A model generated the notes under the pieces. That model did not search any database and was not told the DNA's origin. It saw nothing but the letters and a program-made list of their open reading frames with translations. The position numbers were made by a program, and so were the translations under genes. From NCBI GenBank assembly GCA_964639275.1, contig CAZXCQ010000085.1:1-21595 (forward strand): DNA of 21,595 bases, read 5' to 3'. Of the stretch, positions 6,277 to 15,051 are shown piece by piece. Origin of the DNA: CAZXCQ01 sp964639275 (GTDB taxonomy: Bacteria; Desulfobacterota; DSM-4660; Desulfatiglandales; Desulfatiglandaceae). Within the stretch, counting starts at the first letter, position 1. Each line of letters begins with the position of its first letter.

Positions 6277-9200
6277 TTATGTCAATGAATTCCGAATGTT
6301 CACGGGTCCTGGTCCCAGGCCAAGGAATCCTCTGAGCAGAGAGGTCGTCTCGGCCACAATCAGATAAAGGGCCGGGACAAATAGGAGCGTCAGGACAGTC
6401 GCTACCATGAGTCCAAAGGCGATGCTGACGGCCATGGGAATAAGGAACTGGGCCTGAAAACTCCTCTCCAACAACAGGGGCAGGAGACCTGCCACGGTGG
6501 TGAGCGAGGTGAGTATCACCGGACGGAATCGTGCCTTTCCCGACTCCTCGACTGCCTGGGCAAGCGGGGTTCCTTCCCGGATCGCCCGGTTGATAAAATC
6601 GAGGAGAATGATAGAATCATTGACCACAATTCCAGAGAGGGCGACCACCCCAAAGAGGCTCAAGAGGGTGATGGGGAGGCCCATTACCAGGTGACCCAGG
6701 ATGGCCCCGATCATTCCAAATGGCAGTGCACTCATAATGACCAGGGGCTGCACATAAGACCGAAGCTGGGTTGCCAGAAGCAGGTAGATCCCCATAACAG
6801 CGACGATAAACCCCTTCATCAGGCTTGAGACTGATTCATTGGCCCGTTGTTTTTGGCCTTCAAAGGTATACTGGATACCGGGGTGACGTCTGACAAGCTC
6901 CGGGAGAAAACCGCTGCCGAGCTCGCCGATGATGCGCTCGGCGTTGGCAACCGCTTCATCCAGGTCAGAGACCACCGTGATCTGGCGCCGGCGATCCACC
7001 CGATTTATTACAGAATACCCCCGTCCGTAATTCAGGGAGGCAACCTCTGAGAGGGGGATCTCTTCCCCTTTTGGCGTGCGAATCCGCATCTCCTCGATGG
7101 TGCCCAAGGTGGCCCGTTCCGGCTCGGAGTATCGAACCATCACCTTGACATCATCCCTCCCCCGCTGAATGCGGACCGCCTCATCCCCATAAAAGGCCTG
7201 TCTGGCCTGTCGCGCCAGGTCTGCCAGGGTGATCCCCAATGGACGGGCCGTTTCCTTTGCCCGGAGCTTTAGCTCCACCTTCCCTGGTCTGAAATTGTCT
7301 GTAATGTCAAAGGTGCCCTGATATTTCCGCAACTCGGCCTTGAGTTCCTCTGCGGCCCTTTTTAGCTCAACAAAATTGTCTCCAAGGAGCTGAATTTCGA
7401 TCGGATTTCCTCCTGGGCTACCACTCAGGGTGTTAAAGGAAAGCTGGTCGGTTCCCGGGATCTCTCCTACGAGGCTCCTCCAGCGGTTGAGCAACTCAGC
7501 GGCGGTAACCGATCTTTCCTCTGCCGGGACGAGTTCGAGGAAGACCTGACCAACGTTTCCCCCCATTTCTGTGCCTTCGAAATGGGCCCTGGCTATCATC
7601 CCGACCAGGCCAAAGGAGTATAGGACGATATCCTTGCCACCCGAGACAGCCGCCGAAAATTCCTTGTTGAGCCGAGGAACCACCTGTTCGATCTTTTTGA
7701 CGGCGGCCTCGGCAGTGGTTGCAGGGGTTCCCAGAGGATAGCTGAATTCGGCTTGAACATAGTTGCTGTCCGGCTTGGGAAACAGGACAAAGGGCACGTG
7801 TCCCCCTGCAACCAGACCCGCAATCATCACAAGCACTCCAAGGCCCAGGGTGAAGGTAAAATACCGATTCCCAAGTACCCATCTCAGGGCCGGACCATAG
7901 ATGCGTTGTATGGTGTACTGGAGGCCCCTCTGTACACGGTCCAACAACCGGGTATGGGGCCTTTTTCTTGACCCGGGTCTCCGCTGGTCCCGCTCCAGGG
8001 TATCTGCGATGTGCGCCGGCAGGATAAAAAAGGCCTCAAAGAGCGAGACGGCCAGAATGGCGATGACGGCCGTGGGGAGGATCTTGATAAACTTCCCCAT
8101 GATGCCGCTGACATACAAGAGGGGCATGAATGCCACCACCGTGGTGCTGACCGCCATAACCACCGGCGAGCCTACCTCTGCCATCCCATCAATAACGGCC
8201 CGAACAGGTGCCTTTCCCCGCTCGTAGTGGGCGTAGATATTCTCCCCGACAATAATGGCATCATCCACAAGGATCCCCAGGGTCATAATAAAGGCAAAGA
8301 GCGAAAGCATGTTTATACTTGCGCCCAGATAGCTGAGGACGCAAAAGGCCCCCATAAAAGAGATGGGAATGCCCAGGGCGACCCAGAAGGCCAGGCCGAT
8401 ACGCAAAAAGAGGGCGAGGGACAAAAATACCAGGATAATCCCCTGAATGCCGTTTCGGAGAAGGAGGTTTATCCGGTCTTGAACCAGCAGGGATAGATCT
8501 GCCCACGGCTCCACCTTGACCCCGGTGGGAGTCTTGTCGCCATTTTCTTCGATATATGCCCTAACTGTCCTGGCAATCCGGATAATGTCCTCATCCCTTG
8601 TCTTTCTGACCTGCACCAGGGCAGAAGGCTTGCCGTTGAACCGGCCCTTTTGCTCGGTATCCTGGAAACCGTCGATAACCCGGCCTATCTCGCCCAGTCG
8701 GACGATCGTGCCGTCCGGGAGAGCAATCAAGGGGATATCCTCGAACTCCCTTCCTGTATAACGCTGACCCTTGGCCCGTATGAGGACGTCTCCCCCGGAG
8801 GCCCTGATAACGCCCCCGGGAAGATCCAGACTACCGGTCTTGACAGCCGCTGCAACCCTATCGAAGGTCAGCCCGTAACGCCTGAGGTCGTCCTCGGAGA
8901 TCTCGATCGAGATTTCATAGTCTCTGACACCGGCCAGGTTCACCTGGGAGATATCTTTTGAGGACAGGAGGTCATCCCGCACCCTCTCTGCCACATGACG
9001 GAGGGTCTGTTCCGAGACATCTCCGTAAACAGCGATGTTGATGGCCTCTTCCTTGAGGCTCACCTCCTGGATCACCGGGGTCTCTGCCTCATCCGGAAAG
9101 GTATCGATCGTGTCAACCAGGGTCTTGACTTCATCGACCACCTTCTGCACGTCATCGACGTTCTCTTTGATCTCCAGGAGGACCGTGGCGGCCCCTTCCT

Positions 9201-9456
9201 TTGCCGTTGAAATGAGCCGCTTTACCCCCTCGACTGACTTGACCTTTTCTTCTATCTTTACGACAATCCCTTCCTCGATCTCCTCTGGGCTGGCACCCGG
9301 GTAAACCACCTGAATCGATATGAGATCCAGGGAGAAATAGGGAAAGACCTCCCGCTTCATCCGCGCCAGGCTCATGACCCCCACCACCATCATAAACACC
9401 ATCAGGAGGTTGACCGTAACCCTATGCTCTACCGACCATCTGGCTATGGATTTCAT
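6277..9456 (-). CDS. RND efflux pump, inner-membrane permease (AcrB-like, HAE1 type)
   Basis: 1059 residues, the length of a full RND permease with two six-helix halves and two large periplasmic loops. TM1 is at about 13-30 after the typical start ARWSVEHRVTVNLLMV. Helix 4 holds LGILVDDAIIVGENI with D398 and D399, the proton-relay pair of hydrophobe/amphiphile exporters. The second half repeats this as LSGIVVNDSIILLDF. It should work as a trimer driven by proton influx, with the adaptor encoded just upstream and an outer-membrane channel of the TolC kind, which is not in this window. The pump gene is separated from the adaptor gene by 185 nt containing an inverted-repeat element. Start is the ATG at 9456 with an AAGGGG ribosome binding site. 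Substrate is unknown. Confidence 0.93.
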   Translation of the reverse strand: MKSIARWSVEHRVTVNLLMVFMMVVGVMSLARMKREVFPYFSLDLISIQVVYPGASPEEIEEGIVVKIEEKVKSVEGVKRLISTAKEGAATVLLEIKENVDDVQKVVDEVKTLVDTIDTFPDEAETPVIQEVSLKEEAINIAVYGDVSEQTLRHVAERVRDDLLSSKDISQVNLAGVRDYEISIEISEDDLRRYGLTFDRVAAAVKTGSLDLPGGVIRASGGDVLIRAKGQRYTGREFEDIPLIALPDGTIVRLGEIGRVIDGFQDTEQKGRFNGKPSALVQVRKTRDEDIIRIARTVRAYIEENGDKTPTGVKVEPWADLSLLVQDRINLLLRNGIQGIILVFLSLALFLRIGLAFWVALGIPISFMGAFCVLSYLGASINMLSLFAFIMTLGILVDDAIIVGENIYAHYERGKAPVRAVIDGMAEVGSPVVMAVSTTVVAFMPLLYVSGIMGKFIKILPTAVIAILAVSLFEAFFILPAHIADTLERDQRRPGSRKRPHTRLLDRVQRGLQYTIQRIYGPALRWVLGNRYFTFTLGLGVLVMIAGLVAGGHVPFVLFPKPDSNYVQAEFSYPLGTPATTAEAAVKKIEQVVPRLNKEFSAAVSGGKDIVLYSFGLVGMIARAHFEGTEMGGNVGQVFLELVPAEERSVTAAELLNRWRSLVGEIPGTDQLSFNTLSGSPGGNPIEIQLLGDNFVELKRAAEELKAELRKYQGTFDITDNFRPGKVELKLRAKETARPLGITLADLARQARQAFYGDEAVRIQRGRDDVKVMVRYSEPERATLGTIEEMRIRTPKGEEIPLSEVASLNYGRGYSVINRVDRRRQITVVSDLDEAVANAERIIGELGSGFLPELVRRHPGIQYTFEGQKQRANESVSSLMKGFIVAVMGIYLLLATQLRSYVQPLVIMSALPFGMIGAILGHLVMGLPITLLSLFGVVALSGIVVNDSIILLDFINRAIREGTPLAQAVEESGKARFRPVILTSLTTVAGLLPLLLERSFQAQFLIPMAVSIAFGLMVATVLTLLFVPALYLIVAETTSLLRGFLGLGPGPVNIRNSLT

Positions 9457-9491
9457 TACCCCTTTTCCCCTGTTTTTTGAGATGTTACGCC

Positions 9492-9645
9492 CTAGCCCTT
9501 AGTGCTTCGATTCGCAAATACAGCGACGTATTTTAGTCTTTCAAAGGGGTATAATCGCTCACTCGCCTCGGCTGAGCTCGTCGCAGGCAGCACTAAGTCC
9601 TGAGTAAATAAATTCGTCATCGAATTTATGAATCGATGGACTTAG
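9492..9645 (-). repeat. Nested inverted-repeat element between adaptor and RND pump genes
   Basis: Three linked palindromes: CTTAGTGCT (9498-9506) with AGCACTAAG (9589-9597), perfect 9 bp; CTAAGTCC (9593-9600) with GGACTTAG (9638-9645), perfect 8 bp; and inside the latter ATAAATTCG (9608-9616) with CGAATTTAT (9621-9629), perfect 9 bp with a TCAT loop. The rightmost arm contains the stop codon of the adaptor gene. A 42-codon open frame (9620 to 9492, minus) lies inside and continues in the adaptor's own reading frame after its TAA. The architecture resembles a small non-autonomous repeat. A weak promoter-like pair (TTGAAA at 9544-9539, 16 nt, TGTATT at 9522-9517) also lies within. It could re-initiate transcription or set the adaptor:pump ratio by mRNA folding. 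Confidence 0.6.
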
Positions 9646-10973
9646 CCTTGTCGATCTTTCACCCGAACCTCCATCCCATCAAATACCGACCCCGGAAACA
9701 GGGTGACCACCGGGTCCTCGTCCGAGAGACCCCCTGTGACATATACCCGATCGCCCACGCGGCGCAAAATCTTGACCGATTTGATTTCTATCTTCCCATC
9801 TCTCACAACATAAACCGCCCCCTCTTCGCGAACTGCCGCTGCTGGAAGCAAAAAAAGATCTTTGACCTTTTTTCCCATAATTTCGACCTTTACAAACATC
9901 CCTGGCAGGATGGAGGGCCGGGGGCCGGGATGGCTGTTTTGGATCTCTACCACAACGGGAAGGGTACGGGTCTTCTCCTCTATCTGCCCCTTTATCCTCG
10001 ATACAAACCCACCCCAGAGCAGGTTTTCACCCGAGGAATCGTATCGGATGCGTGCATTGACTCGGGGATTCTTGTGCTGATTCAGCCCCCCGGAGCGAGC
10101 ACTCTCCAGCCACCGAAGACCTCTGGGGGGAATCCGCACCTCTACCTCCATAAGCCCCACGTTGTATATTGTCGCCAGCGCAGACCCCACGTTCACATAC
10201 TGGCCTGTCTCAATCAACTTATCGGCGATCCGGCAGTCAAAGGGGGCCCGGATTTCCGTCCGTTTCAACGCCAGCTCCGCCTCCTCCAGTCGAACCCCAA
10301 CCGACTGACGCTGTGCATCAAGGACCGCCATCCTGGGTTTGATCAGGGCGAGTGAATTCCGGACCTCCTGGGTGGTCTTACTGCTCACAAGCCATTTCTG
10401 CCGCGCCTGATCCAGTTCCTTCTGGGAGACCACATTTCTGTTCCCCAAGGCGAGGACACGCTGATACTCCGTGTTGGCCAGACCCAGGTCCTCTTCGGCG
10501 ATCTTTAAGGTTGCCCGGAGGTTCTCTTGTTCCTGTGCAAGCCGACCCAATTCGGCCTCCAGACCCTTTGCCTCTGACTGGAGCCGCTCCACATTGAGCC
10601 GATAGTTGCTGGGATCAATGCGTATCAGGAAGGCCCCTTTGGAAAAATAGACCCCTTCTTCAAACTCGGGTGCCGTTTCCACTATCTTTCCGCTGACCTC
10701 GGCCGTGATCTTTAGGTTTTCTCCCGATCGCACCGTGCCGTAGGCCTCAATGATCATTGGTGAAGAGATCTTGCGAGCCTCCACCACTTCAACCAAAGGA
10801 CCCAGTTTCTTTACCATCTCCTGTCTGGGGCGAGGACGGGTCTTGACAAAGATGAGGGCCACGGCCAAAGAGATGATCAAGACAAGGACGATCCTCAGGG
10901 CCTTTATGGACCTCCGGGTCTTACTCCTGTCTTTGGCCTCCATTTGCCGACCCCGCTTTCGCTTTCCGTTCAC
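9642..10973 (-). CDS. RND efflux periplasmic adaptor (membrane fusion protein, HlyD/AcrA-like)
   Basis: About 443 residues from the start chosen here. A basic N-terminus is followed by one membrane anchor (about residues 24-43). Then come the first half of the lipoyl domain, a long alpha-hairpin (about residues 120-235, with heptad-rich segments such as LQSEAKGLEAELGRLAQEQ), the returning lipoyl half with APFDCRIADK, and beta-barrel and membrane-proximal domains. It bridges the RND pump and an outer-membrane channel. The start is uncertain: GTG at 10973 overlaps the mnmE stop as GTGA, which I prefer because it indicates translational coupling; a TTG at 10985 and an ATG at 10943 are alternatives. 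There is no lipobox, so it is anchored by its helix. Paired with the pump gene downstream. Confidence 0.88.
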   Translation of the reverse strand: MNGKRKRGRQMEAKDRSKTRRSIKALRIVLVLIISLAVALIFVKTRPRPRQEMVKKLGPLVEVVEARKISSPMIIEAYGTVRSGENLKITAEVSGKIVETAPEFEEGVYFSKGAFLIRIDPSNYRLNVERLQSEAKGLEAELGRLAQEQENLRATLKIAEEDLGLANTEYQRVLALGNRNVVSQKELDQARQKWLVSSKTTQEVRNSLALIKPRMAVLDAQRQSVGVRLEEAELALKRTEIRAPFDCRIADKLIETGQYVNVGSALATIYNVGLMEVEVRIPPRGLRWLESARSGGLNQHKNPRVNARIRYDSSGENLLWGGFVSRIKGQIEEKTRTLPVVVEIQNSHPGPRPSILPGMFVKVEIMGKKVKDLFLLPAAAVREEGAVYVVRDGKIEIKSVKILRRVGDRVYVTGGLSDEDPVVTLFPGSVFDGMEVRVKDRQG

Positions 10974-12355
10974 TTCCCCAGACAAAACTGGCTGAATATG
11001 CTATCCAGGACATCTTCGCTGGTGGTCTCCCCTGTGATCTCGCCTAGAGAGTCAAGCCCGCTCCTGAGCTCAAGGGCAACGATTTCCATGGGCGCGTGCT
11101 CCCTTGCAGTCCTGGCAGCGTTTCTAAAAAACCCGGCCGCATCGGCCAAGGCCTGTCTGTGCCTCAAATTGGGTGCGATGTGTGAAACCGTCATGTCTAT
11201 CTGACTTTCCAGGACACACGTTGAAATGGCCTTTCTTAGCCCATCCAGCCCTTGACCGGTAAGGGCAGATATCTCGGTAACGGGAAAACCTGATAGTACT
11301 TCTTCTTTGTCCTTCCTGCTCAGTCTGGAAGGCAAATCGATCTTGTTGAGCACGATCAATGCCTTTTTGGCCCTGGATTGAGCCAGGATTTTGTGATCAT
11401 CCTGATTCATTGGCCGGCTTCGATCGATGACAACCAACAATAGGTCGGCCTCTGCCAGTTTTCGCTCGGTCAGATCGATCCCCATCTTTTCCACCTGACT
11501 TTTGACTTTTCTCAGACCCGCCGTATCCATCATCCTGAGGGGCAGCCCTTCAACGGTGATAGTGGATTCGATGATGTCCCTGGTGGTGCCTGGGATGGGG
11601 GTCACAAGCGCCCGTTGTTCATTCAAGAGGCGGTTCAGCAGGCTTGACTTCCCTGCGTTGACACGCCCCACGAGCACGGTGTTTATCCCGTCTACCCAGA
11701 TCCTTCTTCCGGCATGTGCCGTTATCAGGCCCTCAATCGGTCCGATGACTTCCTCTTCGATAAATCCTGCGCTCCTCTCCCGGGATATGATGCCTGTTTC
11801 TTCTTCAGGAAAATCGATGGCCACCTCTGCGCGTGCCAGTATATCTATTACCTTGAGACGCAATGCCTCAATCTCTTTCCTAAACGATCCCTGGATCTGT
11901 TGAGATGCCAGGGCCAGACCCCGCTCTGTCTTGGAATTGAGAAGATCAATAACGGCCTCTGCCTGGGTGAGATCAATCCTGCCGTTCAGAAAGGCCCTCA
12001 ATGTGAACTCTCCTGGCCTGGCCAACCTGGCTCCCCGGTCGAGGACCACCTGAAGGATTTTTGAAAGCAGGGTGTAGCCGCTGTGGGAGTTGATTTCGAT
12101 GACGTCTTCACGCGTGTAGGAATGGGGGGCCTTCATATAGGAGAGAAGGACCTCATCGATCATCTCGCCGACCGAAGGATCACTGAGACGCCCGAGGTAA
12201 AGGCGATGGCTTTGAAGTCCCTCAGTGGTATGGGTGGGCTCAAAGATCTCTTTGGCGATCATATAAGCCCGGGGGCCACTGACACGTACGATACCGATCC
12301 CGGCCTGGCCAATGGGCGTGGCTATGGCGGCGATGGTATCCTCGGCTGGGGGCAT
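10970..12355 (-). CDS. mnmE: tRNA uridine-5-carboxymethylaminomethyl modification GTPase MnmE
   Basis: 461 residues, the full family length. Domains: N-terminal tetrahydrofolate-binding domain (from DTIAAIATPIGQAGIGIVR, about 6-24), helical domain, inserted G domain, and C-terminal helix ending in FCLGK, which carries the invariant cysteine of the family's C-[IL]-G-K ending. The P-loop is GRVNAGKS (230-237), with Val where Pro is usual; DTAGLR and NKID motifs are present. With MnmG it modifies the wobble uridine of several tRNAs in the cytoplasm. Its place downstream of yidC and jag is the classic arrangement. 224 nt separate it from jag. Its stop codon overlaps the adaptor start. Confidence 0.97.
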   Translation of the reverse strand: MPPAEDTIAAIATPIGQAGIGIVRVSGPRAYMIAKEIFEPTHTTEGLQSHRLYLGRLSDPSVGEMIDEVLLSYMKAPHSYTREDVIEINSHSGYTLLSKILQVVLDRGARLARPGEFTLRAFLNGRIDLTQAEAVIDLLNSKTERGLALASQQIQGSFRKEIEALRLKVIDILARAEVAIDFPEEETGIISRERSAGFIEEEVIGPIEGLITAHAGRRIWVDGINTVLVGRVNAGKSSLLNRLLNEQRALVTPIPGTTRDIIESTITVEGLPLRMMDTAGLRKVKSQVEKMGIDLTERKLAEADLLLVVIDRSRPMNQDDHKILAQSRAKKALIVLNKIDLPSRLSRKDKEEVLSGFPVTEISALTGQGLDGLRKAISTCVLESQIDMTVSHIAPNLRHRQALADAAGFFRNAARTAREHAPMEIVALELRSGLDSLGEITGETTSEDVLDSIFSQFCLGK

Positions 12356-12502
12356 ATTCAGATCTCACCCAAAAAACACCAATTTTTGCGCCAATCTCGC
12401 GCTCCGCAGGACAAGATAAGCTACCGGATACTCACCCGGAAAAGGGATAATGGTATCAACTCCTCCCCACCCTGTGTCACTCCCGCCAGATGCCGGGGGC
12501 TT

Positions 12503-12537
12503 ACCCGCGGTCGGGAAGGAAGGCTTTTGCCGCGGGT
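12503..12537. repeat. GC-rich inverted repeat between jag and mnmE
   Basis: Perfect 8-bp arms ACCCGCGG (12503-12510) and CCGCGGGT (12530-12537) with a 19-nt loop, within the 224-nt gap between jag and mnmE. No T-run follows on the minus strand, so it is not a classical terminator. It may be an mRNA stabiliser, a processing site or a dispersed repeat. The rest of the gap shows no convincing gene or promoter. Confidence 0.45.
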
Positions 12538-12579
12538 TCGGGTCTGATGCCCCTTGGACCCACACCGCGCACATCAATA

Positions 12580-13269
12580 CTATTGGAAACGAGAGGATCT
12601 TGAAAAATCATTTCTCCTGGGGATAATGACGACCTTTTTTAGTACCCCTTCTCCCCTGCCCTTGGTGCCCAACTCGTCGTCCTCCCGGAGGGCAAGATGC
12701 ACGATCCTCCGGTCATGGGGATTTAGCAGATTGGTGGTCACAGGCCGCCCGGTCTTTTTTGCCTTGTCCCCCATCTTGAGGGCCATCTGGATCAAGAAAT
12801 CCCGTCTCCTCTGGCGGTAGTTCTCAGAGTCAACGACCACGCGGGCTCGCCTTTCGAGGGTCTTATTCACGATCTTATTCACAATGAATTGAAGGGCGTC
12901 CAGGGTCCTCCCCTTGCGCCCGATCAAAAGACCTGATCTGTCTCCTTCGATATTCAAAACAATGGTACCATCCAGGTGCTCTGCCCTGACCGTGGTCTCC
13001 TCCATCGGGATCAGGGCCAGGATTTTTTCCAATGCCTCCTTTGCGATGGCAATCCCGTCATCCTCATCAGGGAGCTCCGGCCCCTTCTTTGTGATGGTGA
13101 CCTTGACCCTGGCCTTTCTGCCTCCGACCAACCCAAAGATCCCCGCTGACCCGGGTTCCAATATTTCTATTTCCATCTCATCTCTGGTGAGATTGAGTTG
13201 GCGGCAGGCGTTTTCAATGGCTTCCTGATCGGTTTTTCCTTCAAATTCAAAGCTTTCCGTAGTTTCCAT
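12580..13269 (-). CDS. jag: RNA-binding protein KhpB (Jag / SpoIIIJ-associated)
   Basis: 229 residues with the three standard parts: Jag N-terminal domain (about 3-58, with GSAGIFGLVGGRKARVKV), a KH domain with its GxxG-type loop IGRKGRTL (116-123), and a C-terminal R3H domain with HDRRIVHLAL (185-194). KhpB binds many small RNAs and mRNAs, as a partner of KhpA, and is linked to cell elongation and division in Gram-positives. It begins 16 nt after the yidC stop, with a good GGAGGA ribosome binding site 5 nt before the ATG. Co-occurrence with yidC is conserved across many phyla. In this window the elongasome operon is just across the divergent promoter region. Confidence 0.95.
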   Translation of the reverse strand: METTESFEFEGKTDQEAIENACRQLNLTRDEMEIEILEPGSAGIFGLVGGRKARVKVTITKKGPELPDEDDGIAIAKEALEKILALIPMEETTVRAEHLDGTIVLNIEGDRSGLLIGRKGRTLDALQFIVNKIVNKTLERRARVVVDSENYRQRRRDFLIQMALKMGDKAKKTGRPVTTNLLNPHDRRIVHLALREDDELGTKGRGEGVLKKVVIIPRRNDFSRSSRFQ

Positions 13270-13285
13270 GGTCTTCCTCCAAGCA

Positions 13286-14953
13286 TTATGCAGGTCTCTT
13301 GTGAATACGGTACTGCTGGCCTATGGAAAGGAGATTGTTGACTAACCAGTAAAGGACAAGGCCAGATGGGAAGTTGATAAACATAAAGGTAAAGACAATG
13401 GGCAAAAACATCATGATCTTGGCCTGAGACGGGTCACCCGGCGATGGGGTCATCTTTTGTTGAATAAACATGGATGCCCCCATCAACAGGGTAAGGACCG
13501 GTATTCCATAGGGCGGGGTCATAAAGGGGATCTCAAATGAAAAATGAAATAGCCGGTCAGGGGCTGAAAGATCATTGATCCAGAGCATAAAAGGGGCATG
13601 CCTGAGTTCGATGGAGCTTCCCAGGACCCTGTATAGCGCAAAAAAGACAGGAATCTGAATGACCATGGGCAAACACCCCCCCATGGGGTTTACCTTATAG
13701 GTCTTATAGAGGGCCATCATTTCCTGGTTCATTTTCTGTTTGTCGTTTTTGTATTTCTCCCTGATCTTGGCCATTCTGGGCTGAAGTTTCTGCATCTCCT
13801 TCATGGACTTATAGCTCTTGTGGGTAAGCGGCCAAAAGAGGATCTTGACCAAGATGGTAAGGAGAATAATGGATACCCCGTAGTTGTGGAGATATCTGTC
13901 AAAAAATCGCAGTACATAGAGGAGCGGCTTGGCAATGATGTCGGTCCATCCGAAGTTGACGGCTCGATCCAGACCATGTCCAAACCGTTTGAGGATACCG
14001 AGGTCTCGAGGCCCTGGATAGAGGGCATATCGGTAGGAGGCCCCTTGAGAAGGGCCTAGATCCACAGAGGGCGGCAGGTAGGTCCCCTGCAACAGCCCCG
14101 ATTTTAAAAGGCGCCCCTCAAAAACCCCCTTTGACGGGATCAGGGGCACTATGGCAAACATAAAGTAGCTGTTTTCATAGGCCATCCAGCCGAGCTCACC
14201 TTTGAGGACCGTTTCATCGGACAAATCATCGCTCTTCAATTGCTCCAATTTATCATTCAAGACGACCGCCAGACCTACAAAGGAATAATACCCCTTTTTT
14301 TCCTGCGGCACGACCTCAAAATCGGCCGAAAAGACTCCACGGACCGGCCTTTCCGACCCGTTGGTCGCATCGATACCCAGGTCAATCTCGTATCGATCCG
14401 AATAGAACCGAAAGGTCTGTTTGATCATGAGACCCTCCGGGGTGGAAGAGCGGAAAACCAGTTCCCTTGGAGGTGAATCAGGCCCCAGGTGTATGGCCTT
14501 ATCCTCCACGTGGTAGATCGTCTCCCTCGGCTGGGTAGAGGAGGCATCCCTAAACCGCGCGAGAAAGAAACTGCCCTTAGCGTCCTTTAACTCGACCAAT
14601 TGGATCAACGGGGAATTGGGATCAGTGGTCTGATGATATTTTTTTAGTTTGAAGCTTTTTATGGTCGGACCAACATTGGAAAAGATTGCCCTGTAAAGGG
14701 GGGTGTCGATCTCTACCTCTTTTTCACCTGCCTCTGGGATCGCTTTGCCAGCCGTTTCCACAGGCGTCTGAGAAGGCAGAGGACGGGTCAATTCAGCAGG
14801 TTTCGGGGCCAGCGGTGACGGCTTTGCAGGCGTTTCCTTGGTGACAGATTCCGGCTCCTTTGGCGGCTGTTTTTGCTTTGGCGCAAAAAAGACTGACCAC
14901 GCGATAAGTATAAGAAAAGATAAGGCAAAGGCCAGCAGGGTTCTTTTTTCCAT
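13286..14953 (-). CDS. yidC: Membrane protein insertase YidC
   Basis: About 555 residues from MEKRTLLAFALSF, the family's usual beginning. TM1 (about 5-22) is followed by a Pro- and Lys-rich linker, a large periplasmic beta domain (about 70-320) and the five-helix insertase core. The core contains the cytoplasmic hairpin MQKLQPRMAKIREKYKND, the NPMGGCLPMVIQIPVFFALY segment and the last helix region NFPSGLVLYWLVNNLLSIGQQ. It inserts small membrane proteins into the inner membrane, alone or with SecYEG. The large periplasmic domain is the Gram-negative form. I take the ATG at 14953; an in-frame GTG at 14983 would add ten residues but does not resemble YidC starts. A 98-nt gap separates it from yidD. 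Confidence 0.96.
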   Translation of the reverse strand: MEKRTLLAFALSFLILIAWSVFFAPKQKQPPKEPESVTKETPAKPSPLAPKPAELTRPLPSQTPVETAGKAIPEAGEKEVEIDTPLYRAIFSNVGPTIKSFKLKKYHQTTDPNSPLIQLVELKDAKGSFFLARFRDASSTQPRETIYHVEDKAIHLGPDSPPRELVFRSSTPEGLMIKQTFRFYSDRYEIDLGIDATNGSERPVRGVFSADFEVVPQEKKGYYSFVGLAVVLNDKLEQLKSDDLSDETVLKGELGWMAYENSYFMFAIVPLIPSKGVFEGRLLKSGLLQGTYLPPSVDLGPSQGASYRYALYPGPRDLGILKRFGHGLDRAVNFGWTDIIAKPLLYVLRFFDRYLHNYGVSIILLTILVKILFWPLTHKSYKSMKEMQKLQPRMAKIREKYKNDKQKMNQEMMALYKTYKVNPMGGCLPMVIQIPVFFALYRVLGSSIELRHAPFMLWINDLSAPDRLFHFSFEIPFMTPPYGIPVLTLLMGASMFIQQKMTPSPGDPSQAKIMMFLPIVFTFMFINFPSGLVLYWLVNNLLSIGQQYRIHKRPA

Positions 14954-15051
14954 TTCGGTTATCCCGTACCAAAACTCCCGCACAGTGCCATTGTCTAATG
15001 CACAATCATGCGAGGCGTCTAAATTCTGAAAGCACGGTCAAGGGTGCGCCG

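Noticed and set aside
9492..9620. A 42-codon frame inside the repeat between adaptor and pump
   Set aside because: It lacks a ribosome binding site and its start lies in a hairpin loop; better explained as repeat sequence that happens to stay open.
9636..10355. Plus-strand open frame of 239 residues antisense to the adaptor gene
   Set aside because: Fully explained as the complement of the adaptor gene; Pro-, His- and Leu-rich sequence with no family features.
12365..12577. Minus-strand 70-residue open frame between jag and mnmE
   Set aside because: TTG start directly after the jag stop without a ribosome binding site, Pro/Gly-rich low-quality sequence that runs through the GC-rich inverted repeat. 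Treated as non-coding.
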